From an uncultured Pelagibacteraceae bacterium (lineage in GTDB: Bacteria; Pseudomonadota; Alphaproteobacteria; Pelagibacterales; Pelagibacteraceae): 64,000 nt of DNA. Positions within the stretch are counted from its first letter, which is position 1. Each line of letters begins with the position of its first letter. Shown here in pieces: positions 31,223 to 41,286 of the stretch. The stretch is taken from NCBI GenBank assembly GCA_902539745.1, contig CACBKA010000003.1, positions 1 to 64,000 of the forward strand, in the 5' to 3' direction. The position numbers and the translations under genes are program-made. The notes under the pieces are model-generated. The model did no database searches. It was not told where the DNA came from and was given only the letters and a program-made list of their open reading frames with translations.

Positions 31223-32143
31223 ATGTCAAAAAAAATTGTTTTTATGGGAACACCAGAGTTTGCAGTTCCTACTTTAGAAGCTTTAAAAAATTCTAATAAT
31301 GAAATTATAGTTGTTTATTCTCAACCAGCTACCAAAGCAAATAGAGGTCAAAAATTATTGGACTCAACAGTTGGAAGTTTAGCAAAAAAATTTTCCTTAA
31401 GTTTAAGAACACCTAAAACTTTAGATAGTGATGAAGAGTTTAAATTTTTTAGCTCAATAAAACCAGACATCGCTGTTGTCGTCGCATATGGTCAAATAAT
31501 ACCCAAGAGATTTTTAGATATTCCAAAATTTGGTTTTATCAATGTTCACGCTTCATTGTTACCGAAATGGAGAGGGGCAGCTCCTATACAAAGATCTATA
31601 ATGAATTTAGATAAGGAAACAGGGGTAAGTATAATGAAAATTGTTGAAAAACTTGATGCTGGACCTGTTATTCAACAGGATAAAATTAATTTAAATGAAA
31701 ATATAGATACATCAATATTATCAAAGTTACTCTCTCAGCTAGGTGCAAAATCTTTAATGAATGTGATAGAAAAATTAGAAAAGAATGAAATCAGGTTTGT
31801 TGAGCAAAACCATAATGAAGCCACATACGCGAAAAAAATTACAAAAGAAGAGGCTGAATTAAAATGGAATCAAAATGCAAATATAATTTTAGCTAAAATC
31901 AATGGATTAAATCCAAATCCAGGAGCTTGGTTTAAATATAAAAAGGAAAGATATAAAGTGTGGAAAGCAAAGATATCAAATACCGGTGGTTTACAAGGAT
32001 CAACAATTGATAATAACTTAACGATTGCGTGCAAAGATAAATCAATAAGTATTCTTGAAATACAAAAGGAGGGGAGAAGTAGACAATCAACTGATCAATT
32101 CCTACTTGGTAGTAAAATTCCTAAGGGTGAAAAAATTGTATAA
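31223..32143 (+). CDS. fmt: Methionyl-tRNA formyltransferase
   Basis: 306 aa; FMGTPEFAVPTL, NVHASLLPKWRGAAPIQRSI. Confidence 0.97.
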   Translation: MSKKIVFMGTPEFAVPTLEALKNSNNEIIVVYSQPATKANRGQKLLDSTVGSLAKKFSLSLRTPKTLDSDEEFKFFSSIKPDIAVVVAYGQIIPKRFLDIPKFGFINVHASLLPKWRGAAPIQRSIMNLDKETGVSIMKIVEKLDAGPVIQQDKINLNENIDTSILSKLLSQLGAKSLMNVIEKLEKNEIRFVEQNHNEATYAKKITKEEAELKWNQNANIILAKINGLNPNPGAWFKYKKERYKVWKAKISNTGGLQGSTIDNNLTIACKDKSISILEIQKEGRSRQSTDQFLLGSKIPKGEKIV

Positions 32144-32883
32144 TGATAACGTATCAAATTACAGTTGAATATCTTGGTACAAATTTTGTTGGTTGGCAAT
32201 TTCAAAAAAATGGTCTTTCAATTCAAGAAGTTTTAGAATCGGCTTTATCGCGATATTTAAAAGAAAATATAAGAGTAATAGGTTCCGGTAGAACGGATTC
32301 CGGTGTTCATGCAAGTGAACAATCAGCCCATTTTAAAACAAAAAATAAGATAAATGATATGGGCATTTTCCTCAATGCAGTGAATTTTTTTTTAAAGAAA
32401 CATCCTGTATCAATTTTAGGTATTAAGAAAAGATCTAATAATTTTCATGCAAGGCATAGCGCTAAAGAAAGAGTTTATAAGTATTTCATAATTAATCGAC
32501 CCTCATCTCTTGCTTTAGATAAAAATAAGGCCTGGCATATTAAAAAAAAACTAGACGTAAAATTGATGAAAAAAGGTGCTACAATTTTAAAAGGAACACA
32601 TAATTTTACGACATTTAGAGCCTCAAATTGTCAGGCTAAATCGCCAATCAAAACATTGAAAAAACCATTAATAAGTAAGAGTAAAAATAAGATTATATTT
32701 ACCTTTCAATCAAAGTCTTTTCTCCAGCAACAGGTAAGGTCAATGGTAGGCTCTTTAAAATATTTAGGTGAAGGTAAATGGAATTTAAAAGATTTTAAAA
32801 GAGCATTTAAGTCAAAAAAAAGATCAATGTGTGCTCCTCCAGCACCAGCACATGGATTATATTTAGTAAAAGTAAAATATTAA
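32143..32883 (+). CDS. truA: tRNA pseudouridine(38-40) synthase
   Basis: 246 aa; GSGRTDSGVHASEQ, FLQQQVRSMVGSL. Confidence 0.96.
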   Translation: MITYQITVEYLGTNFVGWQFQKNGLSIQEVLESALSRYLKENIRVIGSGRTDSGVHASEQSAHFKTKNKINDMGIFLNAVNFFLKKHPVSILGIKKRSNNFHARHSAKERVYKYFIINRPSSLALDKNKAWHIKKKLDVKLMKKGATILKGTHNFTTFRASNCQAKSPIKTLKKPLISKSKNKIIFTFQSKSFLQQQVRSMVGSLKYLGEGKWNLKDFKRAFKSKKRSMCAPPAPAHGLYLVKVKY

Positions 32884-32888
32884 AAGTA

Positions 32889-32916
32889 CTTGAATTATTT
32901 TTTTTAATTACCATAT
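32889..32916 (+). promoter_or_regulatory. Sigma32-like heat-shock promoter (CTTGAA-N16-CCATAT) upstream of hsp20
   Basis: Matches the known RpoH -35 CTTGAA and -10 CCATNT pattern; precedes a small heat-shock protein gene. Confidence 0.55.
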
Positions 32917-32922
32917 GGTAAT

Positions 32923-32967
32923 TGTAGGTCGCCAAATGGGACTTACAAATAACCTTGCTAACAAAGG
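32923..32967 (+). promoter_or_regulatory. Structured hsp20 5' leader: two hairpins, the second sequestering part of the SD
   Basis: TGTAGGTC/GGACTTACA (32923-32947) and CCTTG/CAAAGG (32953-32967) overlapping the SD AAGGAGG. Confidence 0.45.
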
Positions 32968-32975
32968 AGGAAAAT

Positions 32976-33419
32976 ATGACAAGTAAGGACATTTCTGTCT
33001 TTAACTCATTAAGACCTTTCAGCATTGGATTCGACGATATGTTTGATCAGTTTGAGTCTATGTTAGGGAATGGAGGATTAGGCGTGCAAACAAATTATCC
33101 CCCATACAACATCAGGAAAGCAGGTAAAGACAAGTATGCTATAGAAGTAGCGCTTGCAGGCTTTAACAAAAGTGATGTTGAAATTGAGTATGAAGACAAT
33201 ACTTTAACAGTGAGAACTAAGAAAGTTCAAAAATCTGAAAATAAAGATGGTGACGAGATTATTCATAGAGGGATATCTCAAAGATCATTCTCTAGATCAT
33301 TTACAGTAGCAGATGATGTGAAGGTAAATGGTGCTGAGTTAAAAGATGGTCTTTTGACTATCGATTGTGAAAAAATCATACCAGAAATAAAAAAGAAAAA
33401 ATTAATACCTATTAAATAA
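32976..33419 (+). CDS. Small heat shock protein Hsp20/alpha-crystallin family (ATG 32976 preferred over TTG 32955)
   Basis: IbpA-like IRKAGKDKYAIEVALAGFNKSDVEIEYEDNTLTV; SD AAGGAGG directly upstream of ATG. Confidence 0.93.
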   Translation: MTSKDISVFNSLRPFSIGFDDMFDQFESMLGNGGLGVQTNYPPYNIRKAGKDKYAIEVALAGFNKSDVEIEYEDNTLTVRTKKVQKSENKDGDEIIHRGISQRSFSRSFTVADDVKVNGAELKDGLLTIDCEKIIPEIKKKKLIPIK

Positions 33420-33430
33420 AGGTATCCTTG

Positions 33431-33460
33431 CTTGCGGGGTTTAGCTCCGCAAGTAACTTT
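33431..33460 (+). terminator. Rho-independent (probably bidirectional) terminator after hsp20
   Basis: CTTGCGG-GGTTTAGCT-CCGCAAG stem-loop followed by TAACTTTT; lies between convergent genes. Confidence 0.65.
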
Positions 33461-34380
33461 TAATTTTCTATCAAAGCTTTTAAGTGGTATTCAGAACTCT
33501 CTTTAAGGGCATTTAAATCATAACCACCTTCTAAAATCGAAACAACTTTATTATTAATACTTTTATTGATAACTTTTAATGTCCTTTTTGTAATATCGTA
33601 AAAATCTTTTGATTTTAATTTAAATTGAGCAAGAGGATCATCCTGATGCGCATCAAATCCTGCAGAAAATAACAAAAATTCTGGTTTAAACTCTTTAAGT
33701 TTTTTTAAAACATGTTCATAAGCATTCAAATATTCCTCTGAGTTTGTTCCAGCCGGCAAGGGAATATTTAAAATATTATCGTGTTTCCCTTTTTCATTAT
33801 TTGCACCAGTACCAGGATAAAAGGGATATTGATGAGTCGATATGTATAAAACTTTTTCATTATCATAAAAAATATTTTGCGTACCATTTCCATGATGAAC
33901 ATCGAAATCTATTATAGCAATTTTATTAAATTTATATTTATCTATAAGATAATGGGCGCCAACCGCTACATTATTGTATATGCAAAATCCCATGGCTTTA
34001 TCTTTTTCCGCATGGTGACCTGGTGGTCTTACAGGACAGAAAACATTTTTAAACTCTTTATTTTGTACACTATCAATAGCCGTTATTATTGATGCAACTG
34101 CATCTGATGAAGCTTGTCTGCTACCTGGAGACACAATGGTATCACCATCTAAAAAATGCAGACCCTTTTTTGGAAAAGAATTTTCTACTTCATCAATATA
34201 ATCAGATTCATGAGCAATTTTTAAATATTTAGTGTCAAACTTTAGCGGTTTTTTCCAAATCAATTTTTTGTTTTTTTTTAAGTTTTCAATTACGACAGAA
34301 ACACGATCTGCTCTTTCAGGATGACCTTGACCAGTGTCATGATTTAAATAAGTATCCGTAGTAATAATTCCTGTTTTCAC
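33460..34380 (-). CDS. Histone deacetylase/acetylpolyamine amidohydrolase family protein
   Basis: 306 aa; RPPGHHAEKDKAMGFCIYNNVAVGA, DFDVHHGNGTQNIF, FSAGFDAHQDDPL. Confidence 0.93.
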   Translation of the reverse strand: MKTGIITTDTYLNHDTGQGHPERADRVSVVIENLKKNKKLIWKKPLKFDTKYLKIAHESDYIDEVENSFPKKGLHFLDGDTIVSPGSRQASSDAVASIITAIDSVQNKEFKNVFCPVRPPGHHAEKDKAMGFCIYNNVAVGAHYLIDKYKFNKIAIIDFDVHHGNGTQNIFYDNEKVLYISTHQYPFYPGTGANNEKGKHDNILNIPLPAGTNSEEYLNAYEHVLKKLKEFKPEFLLFSAGFDAHQDDPLAQFKLKSKDFYDITKRTLKVINKSINNKVVSILEGGYDLNALKESSEYHLKALIEN

Positions 34381-35516
34381 TTAAAATAACTTACCAAAAT
34401 ATTTTTGTATATTTTAGTTAATTTTTTTAAATCAGAAACAGAAACACTTTCATCTATTTTGTGCATTGTCTTACCTACTAAACCAAATTCTAGACAGGGT
34501 GCTATATTTTTTATAAATCTTGCATCTGATGTACCGCCTGAGGTAGATAGTTTTGGTTTAAGACCTGTGACTTTTTTAACGATATTTTGAACCATATAAG
34601 TAGTTTTATTTGGTTTAGTTAAAAATGCTTCGCCTGAAACTTCGTAAGTTACTTTGAATCTAGATTTATTAGCTTTCGTAACTGCTTTAAAAATTTTATT
34701 AAGTTTATTCTTTAAGGAACTAGATGTGTGTTTATCATTAAATCTAATATTAAAAACAGCATCAGCAGATCCAGGAATGACATTGTCCGCATGATTATCA
34801 ATATTAATTTTTATTACCTCGAGATTAGAAGGTTGAAAGTTTTTTGTTCCTTTATCAAGTTTTAAATCCTTAATTTTTTTTAAAATTTTGATTAAAGTAT
34901 TTGAGGGATTATTGGCTCTGTGTGGATAAGCAACATGGCCCTGAGAACCTATTATAGTAAGCCTACCTGTCAAACTTCCTCTTCTTCCAATTTTAATCAT
35001 TTCTCCAAGTTTATTTGGATTAGTTGGCTCACCAACTATACAAAAATTAATTTTTTCCCTTTTTCTTTTTAAATATTTTATAAGTCTTTTAGTTCCATTC
35101 ACCGCTATTCCTTCCTCATCCCCTGTAATTAGTAAACTTATGGATCCTTTAAAATTTTTATTTTCATTTTTAAATCTACTTACTGCAGCCACAAAACATG
35201 CAATTGACGCTTTCATGTCATTTGCACCTCTTCCAATTAATTTATTATTCCTTACAATTGGTTTAAAAGGATTAGTGGTCCATTTTTTTACATTACCTGG
35301 TGGAACTACATCTGTATGTCCTGCATAACAAAAATTTGGAGAAGATTTTCCAAGTTTTGCATAAAGGTTTTTTATATTTTTAAAATTAATTATTTTACAA
35401 TTAAAACCTATAGATTTTAAATTTTTAGCTAATAGATTAATTGCACCAGCATCTTTTGGCGTGATACTAGGTTTACGAATCAAATCTTTTGCTAATTTTA
35501 ACTCACTTATTTGCAT
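34377..35516 (-). CDS. dapE: Succinyl-diaminopimelate desuccinylase
   Basis: 379 aa; CYAGHTDVVPPG, GRGANDMKASIACF, TGDEEG, next to dapD. Confidence 0.95.
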   Translation of the reverse strand: MQISELKLAKDLIRKPSITPKDAGAINLLAKNLKSIGFNCKIINFKNIKNLYAKLGKSSPNFCYAGHTDVVPPGNVKKWTTNPFKPIVRNNKLIGRGANDMKASIACFVAAVSRFKNENKNFKGSISLLITGDEEGIAVNGTKRLIKYLKRKREKINFCIVGEPTNPNKLGEMIKIGRRGSLTGRLTIIGSQGHVAYPHRANNPSNTLIKILKKIKDLKLDKGTKNFQPSNLEVIKINIDNHADNVIPGSADAVFNIRFNDKHTSSSLKNKLNKIFKAVTKANKSRFKVTYEVSGEAFLTKPNKTTYMVQNIVKKVTGLKPKLSTSGGTSDARFIKNIAPCLEFGLVGKTMHKIDESVSVSDLKKLTKIYKNILVSYFK

Positions 35517-35521
35517 TAATT

Positions 35522-36346
35522 TTAGTCTCTTAATAAATCATTAATAGACGTTTTGCTTCGAGTTTTTTCGTCTACTTTTTTTACAATTACTACACAATAT
35601 AATGATGGACCTTTAGGATTATTTTTACTTGGCATTGATCCTGGAACAACAACAGAATAGGCTGGAACTTTACCATAATGAATTTCACCAGTGGCACGAT
35701 CAATTATTCTCGTTGATGCACCAATATAAACACCCATAGATAATACTGACCCTTTTTCAACAATTACACCTTCTGCTATTTCAGCACGTGCACCTAAAAA
35801 ACAGTTATCCTCCACAATAGTTGGGTTTGCCTGCATTGGTTCTAAAACACCGCCGATACCAGCACCACCAGAAATATGACAATTTTTTCCAACCTGAGCA
35901 CATGATCCAACTGATGCCCAAGTATCTATCATTGTTCCCTCGTCGACATATGCACCTACATTAATAAATGATGGCATTAAAACCACATTTTTTGCTATAT
36001 GGGCTCCTTTTCTAATTACGCCATTTGGAACATATCTAAATCCAGCTTTCTTAACTTGTTCTTCACTCCATCCTTGAGTCTTTCCATCTATTTTATCGTA
36101 CCAAGTAGAGTATGGTCCTTTTGAAGCTTTCATTTTGTTTACCCTAAAACTTAAAAGTATAGCTTTTTTAATCCATTGATTGACTTGCCATTTACTACCT
36201 TTTTTTTCAGCAACTCTAATTTTTCCATTATCTAATAAGTCAATAGTTTCACGCACAATGTCATTAAGATCTTTGTTTGAGTTATCAATTTTTTCTTTAT
36301 TTTCAAAAACTTCGTTTATAGTTTTTTCAATTTTCTCTAAGTTCAT
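35522..36346 (-). CDS. dapD: Tetrahydrodipicolinate N-succinyltransferase
   Basis: 274 aa; left-handed beta-helix hexapeptides, [28 protein letters not shown]. Confidence 0.97.
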   Translation of the reverse strand: MNLEKIEKTINEVFENKEKIDNSNKDLNDIVRETIDLLDNGKIRVAEKKGSKWQVNQWIKKAILLSFRVNKMKASKGPYSTWYDKIDGKTQGWSEEQVKKAGFRYVPNGVIRKGAHIAKNVVLMPSFINVGAYVDEGTMIDTWASVGSCAQVGKNCHISGGAGIGGVLEPMQANPTIVEDNCFLGARAEIAEGVIVEKGSVLSMGVYIGASTRIIDRATGEIHYGKVPAYSVVVPGSMPSKNNPKGPSLYCVVIVKKVDEKTRSKTSINDLLRD

Positions 36347-36998
36347 TTATTTCCTTTAAAAAATTAGTTAAATTAGATGTCTTATAATTTACAAATTTTT
36401 CATCTGAGTATTTTGCTGCCCAAGGTTCATTATTTTTAATCCAAACTGTTTTCATACCTAATTCATGGGCTGGTTTCAAATTTCTTGCAATATCCTCAAT
36501 AAATATACAATATTGTGGCTCAATTTTGTATTTATCAATTAGTCTTTTGTAGGTTTCGATAGCAGGTTTAGGGATAAAATCTGAGTCTTCAATATCAAAA
36601 ATTCCGTCAAAAAGCCTATTAATTCCAATTCTTTTAGTAACATTCTCTGCATGCGCACGTGAGCCGTTAGTGAATATTATTTTTTTATCTTTTATTCTAC
36701 TGAGCTCTTGCTCCAAACCCTTATCTTTTTTAAGAAATTCTAAATCAATATCGTGAACAAAATCAAGAAACTCCTTTGCATCTATCTCATGATTTTTAAT
36801 CATACCATTTAAGGTCGTATTGTATTCGTGGAAATAATTTTTCTGTATTTTTCTAGCTTCATCAATGCTTACTTTAAGTTTATTTGAAATGTATTTTGAC
36901 ATTCTTTTATCAACCTGATTGAAAACTTTTGTATCACCAGAATATAGTGTGTTATCTAAATCAAATAGCCAATACTTTATATTTAAAAGCTCTTTCAT
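36327..36998 (-). CDS. HAD-superfamily pyrimidine 5'-nucleotidase-like hydrolase
   Basis: 223 aa; [35 protein letters not shown]. Confidence 0.9.
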   Translation of the reverse strand: MKELLNIKYWLFDLDNTLYSGDTKVFNQVDKRMSKYISNKLKVSIDEARKIQKNYFHEYNTTLNGMIKNHEIDAKEFLDFVHDIDLEFLKKDKGLEQELSRIKDKKIIFTNGSRAHAENVTKRIGINRLFDGIFDIEDSDFIPKPAIETYKRLIDKYKIEPQYCIFIEDIARNLKPAHELGMKTVWIKNNEPWAAKYSDEKFVNYKTSNLTNFLKEINELREN

Positions 36999-37864
36999 TT
37001 TCTAATTAAAGTACCAGCACCTTGATCAGAGAAAATCTCTTTCAATATAGCTCTTGGTTTTCTACCATCAAGAATAACGACACCTCTAACTCCATTCTCA
37101 ACAGCCTCAATACAATTCTTTATTTTGGGTAACATTCCACCCTGAACAATCTTTAGATTAACTAAATTTTCCATATCGTAAGGCTTTATTTCTGAAATCA
37201 AAGTTTTTCTATCATCATAAACACCTTCAACATTTGTCATTAATAAAAGTCTTCTAGATTTCAATTTTTTAGCTATAGCACTAGCAGCAGTATCACCATT
37301 AATATTATAAGTTTGTTTGTTTTTATCTAAACCTAAGGGAGCAACAATTGGTATTTGTTTTTGACTAATTATATTTTTTATTATCTCGATATTAATTTCT
37401 TGTGGAACTCCTACAAAGCCCAATTCAGGTTTATCTGGAATTACATTTATAACATTGTTAATTTTCGTATTAACAGAAACTGCTTTAGATCCTTTTTTAT
37501 TAAGTGAAACAACAATATCATTGTTAAAGTCTATTAGGACTTTTTCAACTATATTAATTACATTTTTATCTGTTACTCTCAAACCATTTATAAATTTAGT
37601 TTGGATATTACTTTTTTTTAATTCTCTTTCAATTCTAGGACCACCTCCGTGTACAATAATAATAGAAAGACCTAATTTATTTAATATACTTATATCTTGG
37701 ATAAAATTATTAAAAATATTTCTATCAATTAAAACATTCCCACCATATTTAATTACTATTAAGTCTTTTTTATATTTCTTTACGTATTTTGGAACATTGT
37801 TTACATTAGGAGCATCTTTAGGCCAAAACTTTTTAATTTCTTCTAAATTATTTTCCTCGGACAT
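36995..37864 (-). CDS. argB: Acetylglutamate kinase
   Basis: 289 aa; VIKYGGNVL, VHGGGPRIERELKK, NINGDTAASAIA. Confidence 0.96.
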   Translation of the reverse strand: MSEENNLEEIKKFWPKDAPNVNNVPKYVKKYKKDLIVIKYGGNVLIDRNIFNNFIQDISILNKLGLSIIIVHGGGPRIERELKKSNIQTKFINGLRVTDKNVINIVEKVLIDFNNDIVVSLNKKGSKAVSVNTKINNVINVIPDKPELGFVGVPQEINIEIIKNIISQKQIPIVAPLGLDKNKQTYNINGDTAASAIAKKLKSRRLLLMTNVEGVYDDRKTLISEIKPYDMENLVNLKIVQGGMLPKIKNCIEAVENGVRGVVILDGRKPRAILKEIFSDQGAGTLIRK

Positions 37865-39565
37865 TTATTTTGTTTTGACAGTTGTTGATCTGTAGATTAC
37901 CCATTGTTGTGCAATTGTTAATATGTTGTTAATTGTCCAATAAACAACAAGACCTGATGGGAAAGGTGCTAAAATTATTGTTAAAAATAATGGGAAGAAC
38001 ATAAATATTTTAGCTTGTATAGGATCTGGAGGAGTAGGGTTTAGCTTCTGTTGCAAATACATAGTTGCTCCCATCATAATTGGCCATGCACCAATAATTA
38101 GAAAAGATGGTGGATCCCAGGGTATCAAACCAAAAAAGTTAAAAATAGAAGTTGGGTCTTGTGCTGATAAATCTTTAATCCAACCAAAAAATGGTTGATG
38201 TCTCATTTCCAGCGAAATAAAAAGCATTTTGTAAATTGCAAAAAAGAAAGGTATCTGAATTAAAATTGGAAGACATCCAGATAGTGGGTTTACTTTCTCT
38301 CTTTTGTAAAGTGCCATCATTTCTTGCTGAAGTTTAACTTTATCTTCTTTGTGTAATTCTTTTAATCTGAGCAATTCAGGTTGTAATATCTTCATCTTTG
38401 CCATTGATCTAAATGAGTAATTTGCAAGAGGGAAAAATAATAATCTTACTGCTGCTGTTACTAAAACTATTGCTATTCCAAAGTTTTTGGTAAGTTCGAA
38501 TAAATAATTCATTATAAAAAATAGTGGTTTGGTAAAAAAGTAGAACCAACCCCAGTCAATTGTTAAATCAAACTTGTTAATACCTTCTGTTTCAGCATAC
38601 CCATCTATCACTTTAACTTCTTTAGCCGCAATAAATACCTTTGACTCTGATATCCCAGAACCTGAAGGTTGAATAACAACAGGTTTATTTTGAATGTAGT
38701 TTGCTTTGAAACCATTTTTGTAAGTAAACTCACCTTTAAATGGTTGATTTTTTTCAGGTACTAATGCAGTTAACCAATATTTATCTGTGATACCTAACCA
38801 GCCTTCACCAGCAGAATACTCTTTTTTCTTTTCTTTAATGTCATCATACCCTTCTTCTTGCAAGTCCTCATCAAAAACTCCAATAAACCCCTCATGTAAA
38901 ATATAAAAGTCTACAACATCTGGATCTTGGTTTCTTGTTATCTGGGCGTAAGGATAAAGCTCTACTCTTTGACTTGAATTATTTTGAACTTCTTGCGTTA
39001 CTTTAAATAAAAACTTTTCATCTAATTCTATTTTCTTTCTAAAAGTCAAACCTGATTTATTATTCCATTCAGCTGTAACTGGATTACCTACTGAAAGTTT
39101 ATTGTTTCCAACTACTTTCCACATCGAATTTTTTGTTGGAAGAGGCATATTATTTGTATTACTTGCTGCCCACCCAGTTTCAACAAAGTACCCATCATTT
39201 GTCTCAGAAGGATTTAAATATTTTACTTTGTCGTTTGAATTTACTTCTGTATTATATTTTTTAAAAAGAATGTCATCTATCAAAAATCCCTTTAGTGAAA
39301 TTGATCCTTTTACATTTTCATTTTCAAAACTTATTCTTTTTACAGATTTTATCGCATCATCCCTAGATATGTTTAAAACTCTTTCCTTTTCTATATTAAC
39401 ACTTGGTGAAGGTGCATCAGTATTTTTATTGTCAGTCTTTTCTAAACCTTGAGTTTGTTTCAATTTTTTTTGCTCTTCGATTTGGGGTGTTTCAAAAATT
39501 ACTGACCAACCAAATAAAACAGCAAATGATAAAGCTATAGCAAAAACTACGTTTCTAAGATCCAT
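37865..39565 (-). CDS. yidC: Membrane protein insertase YidC
   Basis: 566 aa; C-terminal 60KD_IMP region, PLSGCLPILIQIPFFFAIYKMLF. Confidence 0.97.
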   Translation of the reverse strand: MDLRNVVFAIALSFAVLFGWSVIFETPQIEEQKKLKQTQGLEKTDNKNTDAPSPSVNIEKERVLNISRDDAIKSVKRISFENENVKGSISLKGFLIDDILFKKYNTEVNSNDKVKYLNPSETNDGYFVETGWAASNTNNMPLPTKNSMWKVVGNNKLSVGNPVTAEWNNKSGLTFRKKIELDEKFLFKVTQEVQNNSSQRVELYPYAQITRNQDPDVVDFYILHEGFIGVFDEDLQEEGYDDIKEKKKEYSAGEGWLGITDKYWLTALVPEKNQPFKGEFTYKNGFKANYIQNKPVVIQPSGSGISESKVFIAAKEVKVIDGYAETEGINKFDLTIDWGWFYFFTKPLFFIMNYLFELTKNFGIAIVLVTAAVRLLFFPLANYSFRSMAKMKILQPELLRLKELHKEDKVKLQQEMMALYKREKVNPLSGCLPILIQIPFFFAIYKMLFISLEMRHQPFFGWIKDLSAQDPTSIFNFFGLIPWDPPSFLIIGAWPIMMGATMYLQQKLNPTPPDPIQAKIFMFFPLFLTIILAPFPSGLVVYWTINNILTIAQQWVIYRSTTVKTK

Positions 39566-39823
39566 TTAAATTTTCTTCCCTACATTTTTCTTTTTCGGTA
39601 CAAAATCTAATCCTGAGCTTCCTCCTAATAATTTTATAGGGTGACATTTTGATATCCTTTTAAAAGTTAAGGATAAACCTTTTATTAGACCATGAGTTTT
39701 TAATGACTCTTCAGCATACTCAGAACAAGTGGGAAGAAACCTACAATTATGTCCAAGTAAAGGTGATATTAAATATTTATAAATTTTAATAAAAAATATT
39801 AGAGTTAAACTAATTAATTTCAT
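39566..39823 (-). CDS. yidD: Membrane protein insertion efficiency factor YidD
   Basis: 85 aa; [31 protein letters not shown]. Confidence 0.95.
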   Translation of the reverse strand: MKLISLTLIFFIKIYKYLISPLLGHNCRFLPTCSEYAEESLKTHGLIKGLSLTFKRISKCHPIKLLGGSSGLDFVPKKKNVGKKI

Positions 39824-40182
39824 ACTTTTAAACTTTGCATCCTTTTAAAACTTTTTTTCATTTTTTCATATAGTGAATTATTATACTCATTATAAGCTTT
39901 ATCCTTTCCAAAAATTACATAAATATAATCTAAATTAATTGTACTGTTCATCATTAACAACTTTTGTACAATAGATCTTAACTTCCTTCTAATTCTATTT
40001 CTTTTAACTGCGTTTCCAATTTTTTTTCTCATGACAAAACTTACATAAAGTTTTTTACCCTTATTTTTTTTGTCTAAAAAATTTTTTGAACGATATATAG
40101 TAAAGCATTCGTTATTTATAACTCTATTTCTTAAGACTTTTTGGAAATGGGAATTTTTTTTTAAACTTTCGAGCTTTGTCAT
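39820..40182 (-). CDS. rnpA: Ribonuclease P protein component
   Basis: 120 aa; [18 protein letters not shown]. Confidence 0.93.
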   Translation of the reverse strand: MTKLESLKKNSHFQKVLRNRVINNECFTIYRSKNFLDKKNKGKKLYVSFVMRKKIGNAVKRNRIRRKLRSIVQKLLMMNSTINLDYIYVIFGKDKAYNEYNNSLYEKMKKSFKRMQSLKV

Positions 40183-40187
40183 TATTT

Positions 40188-40322
40188 TTAAGTAGAAAGT
40201 CTTTTTCGACCCTTTGCTCTACGTCTAGCTAAAAGTTTTCTACCTGCCTTTGTAGCCATTCTTGATCTAAAGCCATGCCTTCTTTTTCTTACAAGCTTAC
40301 TTGGTTGATAGGTTCTTTTCAT
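40188..40322 (-). CDS. rpmH: 50S ribosomal protein L34
   Basis: 44 aa, not in the ORF track: [44 protein letters not shown]. Confidence 0.97.
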   Translation of the reverse strand: MKRTYQPSKLVRKRRHGFRSRMATKAGRKLLARRRAKGRKRLST

Positions 40323-40399
40323 AAGATTTCTTTGGTTCCTATTAAATTTTTTGATATTTATAGGTAATAAGACTGTATAAGTACAGTTAAAAATTATTT

Positions 40400-41128
40400 A
40401 TGAATTTAAGTTCTAGAAATCTAAAACTTATAATTGGAGTATTTTATCTACTAATTCTATTTTTTGGTCTATATTATTTATTCTCTGTAATTGATTTTAG
40501 AGACTTAACAAGCTATGAGTTTATTAAGTCAAACAAGGAGATTATTATAGATTACAAGAATAATAATTTTCTATTTCTTACTATAATATTTTTTATATTT
40601 TCAATAATTTGGTATTTACTATTAGGTTTTGCGGGACCTATTCTATTGTTCTCAGGATTCGTCTACGGTAAATGGTATGGGATTTTGATAGCAGTTTTTG
40701 CTGCGACAGTTGGTACAACTCTTTTGTATGTATTAGCAAAACTTTTCTTTTCTGATCTAATAAAAGAAAAACTAGAACCAAAATTTTCTAAACTTAAGTT
40801 GGCATTTCAAAAAAATGAATTTTACTATTTTACATTATATAGGTTTGCTGGCGGTGGGGGAATTCCATATGGTATTCAAAATGTTTTACCAGTTTTGTTT
40901 AATATCTCAATTAAGAACTATTTTTTAGGAACATTTATAGGAAGTTGGCCAACAATGTTCATAACTGTTGCACTTGGAGCAGGAATTGAAAAATATATTG
41001 ATACAAATGAAAAATTAAGTTTAGTAAATGTAATATTATCTCCTGATATTTATTTACCAATTTTAGGTTTTATTTTCATGCTTTTAGTTGGACTTATAAT
41101 TAAAAAATTATTTTTTAAAAAAAACTAA
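40400..41128 (+). CDS. TVP38/TMEM64 (SNARE-associated/DedA-like) membrane protein
   Basis: 242 aa; FAGPILLFSGFVYGKWYGILIAVFAATVGTTLLY, RFAGGGGIPYGIQNVLPVLFNI. Confidence 0.82.
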   Translation: MNLSSRNLKLIIGVFYLLILFFGLYYLFSVIDFRDLTSYEFIKSNKEIIIDYKNNNFLFLTIIFFIFSIIWYLLLGFAGPILLFSGFVYGKWYGILIAVFAATVGTTLLYVLAKLFFSDLIKEKLEPKFSKLKLAFQKNEFYYFTLYRFAGGGGIPYGIQNVLPVLFNISIKNYFLGTFIGSWPTMFITVALGAGIEKYIDTNEKLSLVNVILSPDIYLPILGFIFMLLVGLIIKKLFFKKN

Positions 41129-41284
41129 ATGAATAATTTTAAAATAATAAATTGGTTAGCGTGGTTGGTTCTGGTAATTCTTTGGAATTACGGGTATCCA
41201 GAAGCTAGCCCTTTTCTTGATGTCCTTGTCGCAGTTATATTATCTTTAGCAAGTATTACTCTAATGAAATTTAACAAAAAATAA
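41129..41284 (+). CDS. Putative 51-aa membrane microprotein
   Basis: ATG directly follows the upstream stop; MNNFKIINWLAWLVLVILWNYGYPEASPFLDVLVAVILSLASITLMKFNKK, two hydrophobic helices. Confidence 0.6.
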   Translation: MNNFKIINWLAWLVLVILWNYGYPEASPFLDVLVAVILSLASITLMKFNKK

Positions 41285-41286
41285 TC

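Noticed and set aside
37455-37895. Antisense 146-aa ORF over argB/yidC
   Set aside because: Hydrophobic translation is typical of the antisense of Lys/Asn/Ile-rich genes; no family resemblance.
40372-40387. LexA-box interpretation of ACTGTATAAGTACAGT
   Set aside because: CTG-N8-CAG rather than the CTG-N10-CAG of the E. coli-type SOS box; alphaproteobacterial LexA sites also differ (GTTC-N7-GTTC).
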